Origin: Methylobacter sp.
GTDB taxonomy: Bacteria; Pseudomonadota; Gammaproteobacteria; Methylococcales; Methylomonadaceae
Length of the DNA: 5,230 nucleotides
Assembly: GCF_023227905.1 (NCBI RefSeq)
Contig: NZ_JALOCF010000098.1
Coordinates: 1-5,230, forward strand
Direction of reading: 5' to 3'
The position numbers and the translations under genes were made by a program. The notes beneath the pieces were generated by a model that worked only from the letters and a program-made list of their open reading frames with translations, searched no databases and was not told where the DNA came from. This document shows positions 4,251 through 5,230 of this stretch, piece by piece. Positions within the stretch are counted from its first letter, which is position 1, and each line of letters opens with the position of its first letter.

Positions 4251-5230
4251 CGCTTTCTTCCTGTTGGTTTAGTGATTGCTCGGCTAAATACATATCGCTA
4301 GCCAGTGTCTTGTCGGTTTCCGCTTCGTCAGCCGCTTGCTGCTGCCCGGCCATGATCGCGTCGGCAGTTAGTTGGTGTATCGTTGCCTCAGCACTGATCC
4401 TGGCTATTTCAAGGCGTGTGGTTGCGTCAAGATTAGCCTTGAATGTCTCGATCCGCTCGGAAGATGACAGCCGCATTAACTCAAGCTCCCTTGCTGCGTC
4501 AATGCGTAAATGCTCAAGCAAATTAGCCGCTTCAAGCTTTTTATCCTCCAATTCATGTTGTGCCTGAGTTTTCCTAGCATCCATCATGATTTGCGCCTGA
4601 TGCTCCTGTACTCTGGCCTGTGTTTCAGCCTGTTTTATCTGCGTGGAAGCTGCTGTTTGAGCCTGTACTTTTTGCCCGTCGGCTTGTATCTCCATTTGTT
4701 TAATTTGCAGTGAGTTATCCGGCTTCTGGTTTTCAGGTGGTGGCGGGGGTGGCTGTTGCATGCTGTCAAGTATGCCCTCTATCTCCTCGCCAAACTCAAA
4801 TTGCCGGGCAATCTTGAGCAGGATTGCCTTGAAACCGTCGAACGGGAGCAAACCCTGCTGAACCACCGGCAAGGCTTCTTTGATAAATCCCGACAAGGCC
4901 TGTAAAGCCTCATTCATCTTGTTTTTATCTTCGGTTGCTTCCGGTAAAACGGTCGAGTTGGTTTCTATGTCGATTTTATAGGATCGCTGCATGTCGTTAC
5001 GCAACAAGCCCAGCACATCAGACCATTTGATTTGCTGTAACGTTTGTTGCGCTTGTTGGAGCTGCTGCTGTAGTTGCGGAGGGATTTGTTGCGGGTCGAT
5101 CTGGCCTTGATATTGCGCCTGTATTTGTTGTGCGGCCTGCATGACTTGTTGAGTCTGCATGACTTGCTGTTCGGTAGCAAAGGGTAGACTGGTCATATTG
5201 ACCCACGATTTTTCCGAAAACTTGGTGGCG
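4243..5230 (-). CDS. Portal protein, C-terminal part (5' end beyond the window)
   Basis: The frame is open to the right edge, with 11 further codons (ATKFSEKSWVN) before the first ATG at 5196. The true start therefore lies outside the window and the ATG at 5196 is internal. The portal forms the ring through which DNA enters the head. Counting from that Met, the sequence has a Gln-rich segment (10-55), then SYKIDIETNSTVLPEATEDK (72-91), followed by helices ending in RQFEFGEEIEGILDSM (131-146). This YxIDIExxST...EDK...FGxxIEGxLD pattern is typical of the C-terminal domain of P22/podovirus-type portals. After a Pro6 run (149-154) comes a long charged coiled coil (about 161-300) rich in Q, A, E and K, probably the extended barrel or an internal tail. 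An 18-nt tandem duplication (5137-5148 and 5155-5166) produces QQVMQT/QQVMQA. It ends EESDE and overlaps the next gene by 8 nt. Confidence 0.85.
   Translation of the reverse strand, partial: ATKFSEKSWVNMTSLPFATEQQVMQTQQVMQAAQQIQAQYQGQIDPQQIPPQLQQQLQQAQQTLQQIKWSDVLGLLRNDMQRSYKIDIETNSTVLPEATEDKNKMNEALQALSGFIKEALPVVQQGLLPFDGFKAILLKIARQFEFGEEIEGILDSMQQPPPPPPENQKPDNSLQIKQMEIQADGQKVQAQTAASTQIKQAETQARVQEHQAQIMMDARKTQAQHELEDKKLEAANLLEHLRIDAARELELMRLSSSERIETFKANLDATTRLEIARISAEATIHQLTADAIMAGQQQAADEAETDKTLASDMYLAEQSLNQQEESDE
5137..5166 (-). repeat. Short tandem repeat in the portal gene
   Basis: The 12-nt unit CTGCATGACTTG (plus strand) occurs at 5137-5148 and 5155-5166, an 18-nt period that keeps the frame and encodes the repeated QQVMQ. 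It is probably slippage in a Gln-rich segment. Confidence 0.6.

Noticed and set aside
4310..5206. Frames on both strands overlapping the portal tail
   Set aside because: They arise from the repetitive Gln/Ala codon use of the coiled coil; none has domain or start support.

Overview
The window is a piece of a tailed-phage (or prophage) virion-structure module. All packaging and head genes lie on the minus strand and read from high to low coordinates: portal protein C-terminal part (truncated by the right edge), a 115-aa small putative structural protein, a 143-aa zinc-ribbon (FmdB-like) protein, a 60-aa unknown protein, the scaffolding protein, the major capsid protein (MCP), and the start of a small post-capsid protein cut by the left edge. 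The first four genes are tightly packed with start/stop overlaps (ATGAGTAA, TAATG), as in a single late operon. Base composition is moderate in the phage genes and clearly more AT-rich in the one plus-strand gene. SD-type ribosome binding sites and sigma70-like boxes fit a bacterial, probably proteobacterial, host, but the host cannot be named from this sequence.

The unusual part is the scaffold-MCP junction (about 1118-2323). The MCP gene is split. Exon 1 (1425-1394, minus) starts behind a strong AAGGAG site and encodes 10 codons plus two bases of codon 11. A 276-nt group I intron (1393-1118, minus) with recognisable P2, P4, P5, P6, P7, P8 and P9 pairings follows. Exon 2 (1117-187) then continues in frame to give a 320-aa capsid protein. 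Without splicing, translation stops at codon 13 on a TAA inside the intron. The intron has no ORF of its own.

Just upstream of the split gene, outside the intron and on the opposite strand, sits a GIY-YIG/NUMOD3 homing endonuclease gene (1706-2323, plus). It is wedged between scaffold and MCP, and its TAA stop shares a TTAA palindrome with the scaffold's TAA. An ORF-less intron next to a free-standing endonuclease fits 'collaborative' homing: the endonuclease would cut intron-less relatives at or near the intron site, and recombination would carry both elements across. The endonuclease leader holds a sigma70-like promoter, a 10-bp inverted repeat that would hide its Shine-Dalgarno sequence, and promoter-like boxes inside the hairpin loop. 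That layout resembles the known control of T4 I-TevI.

Working together: the portal forms the head-tail vertex, the scaffold guides capsid assembly, and the MCP builds the shell, so capsid production depends on intron splicing. Transcription running from scaffold into MCP would cross the endonuclease gene in antisense.
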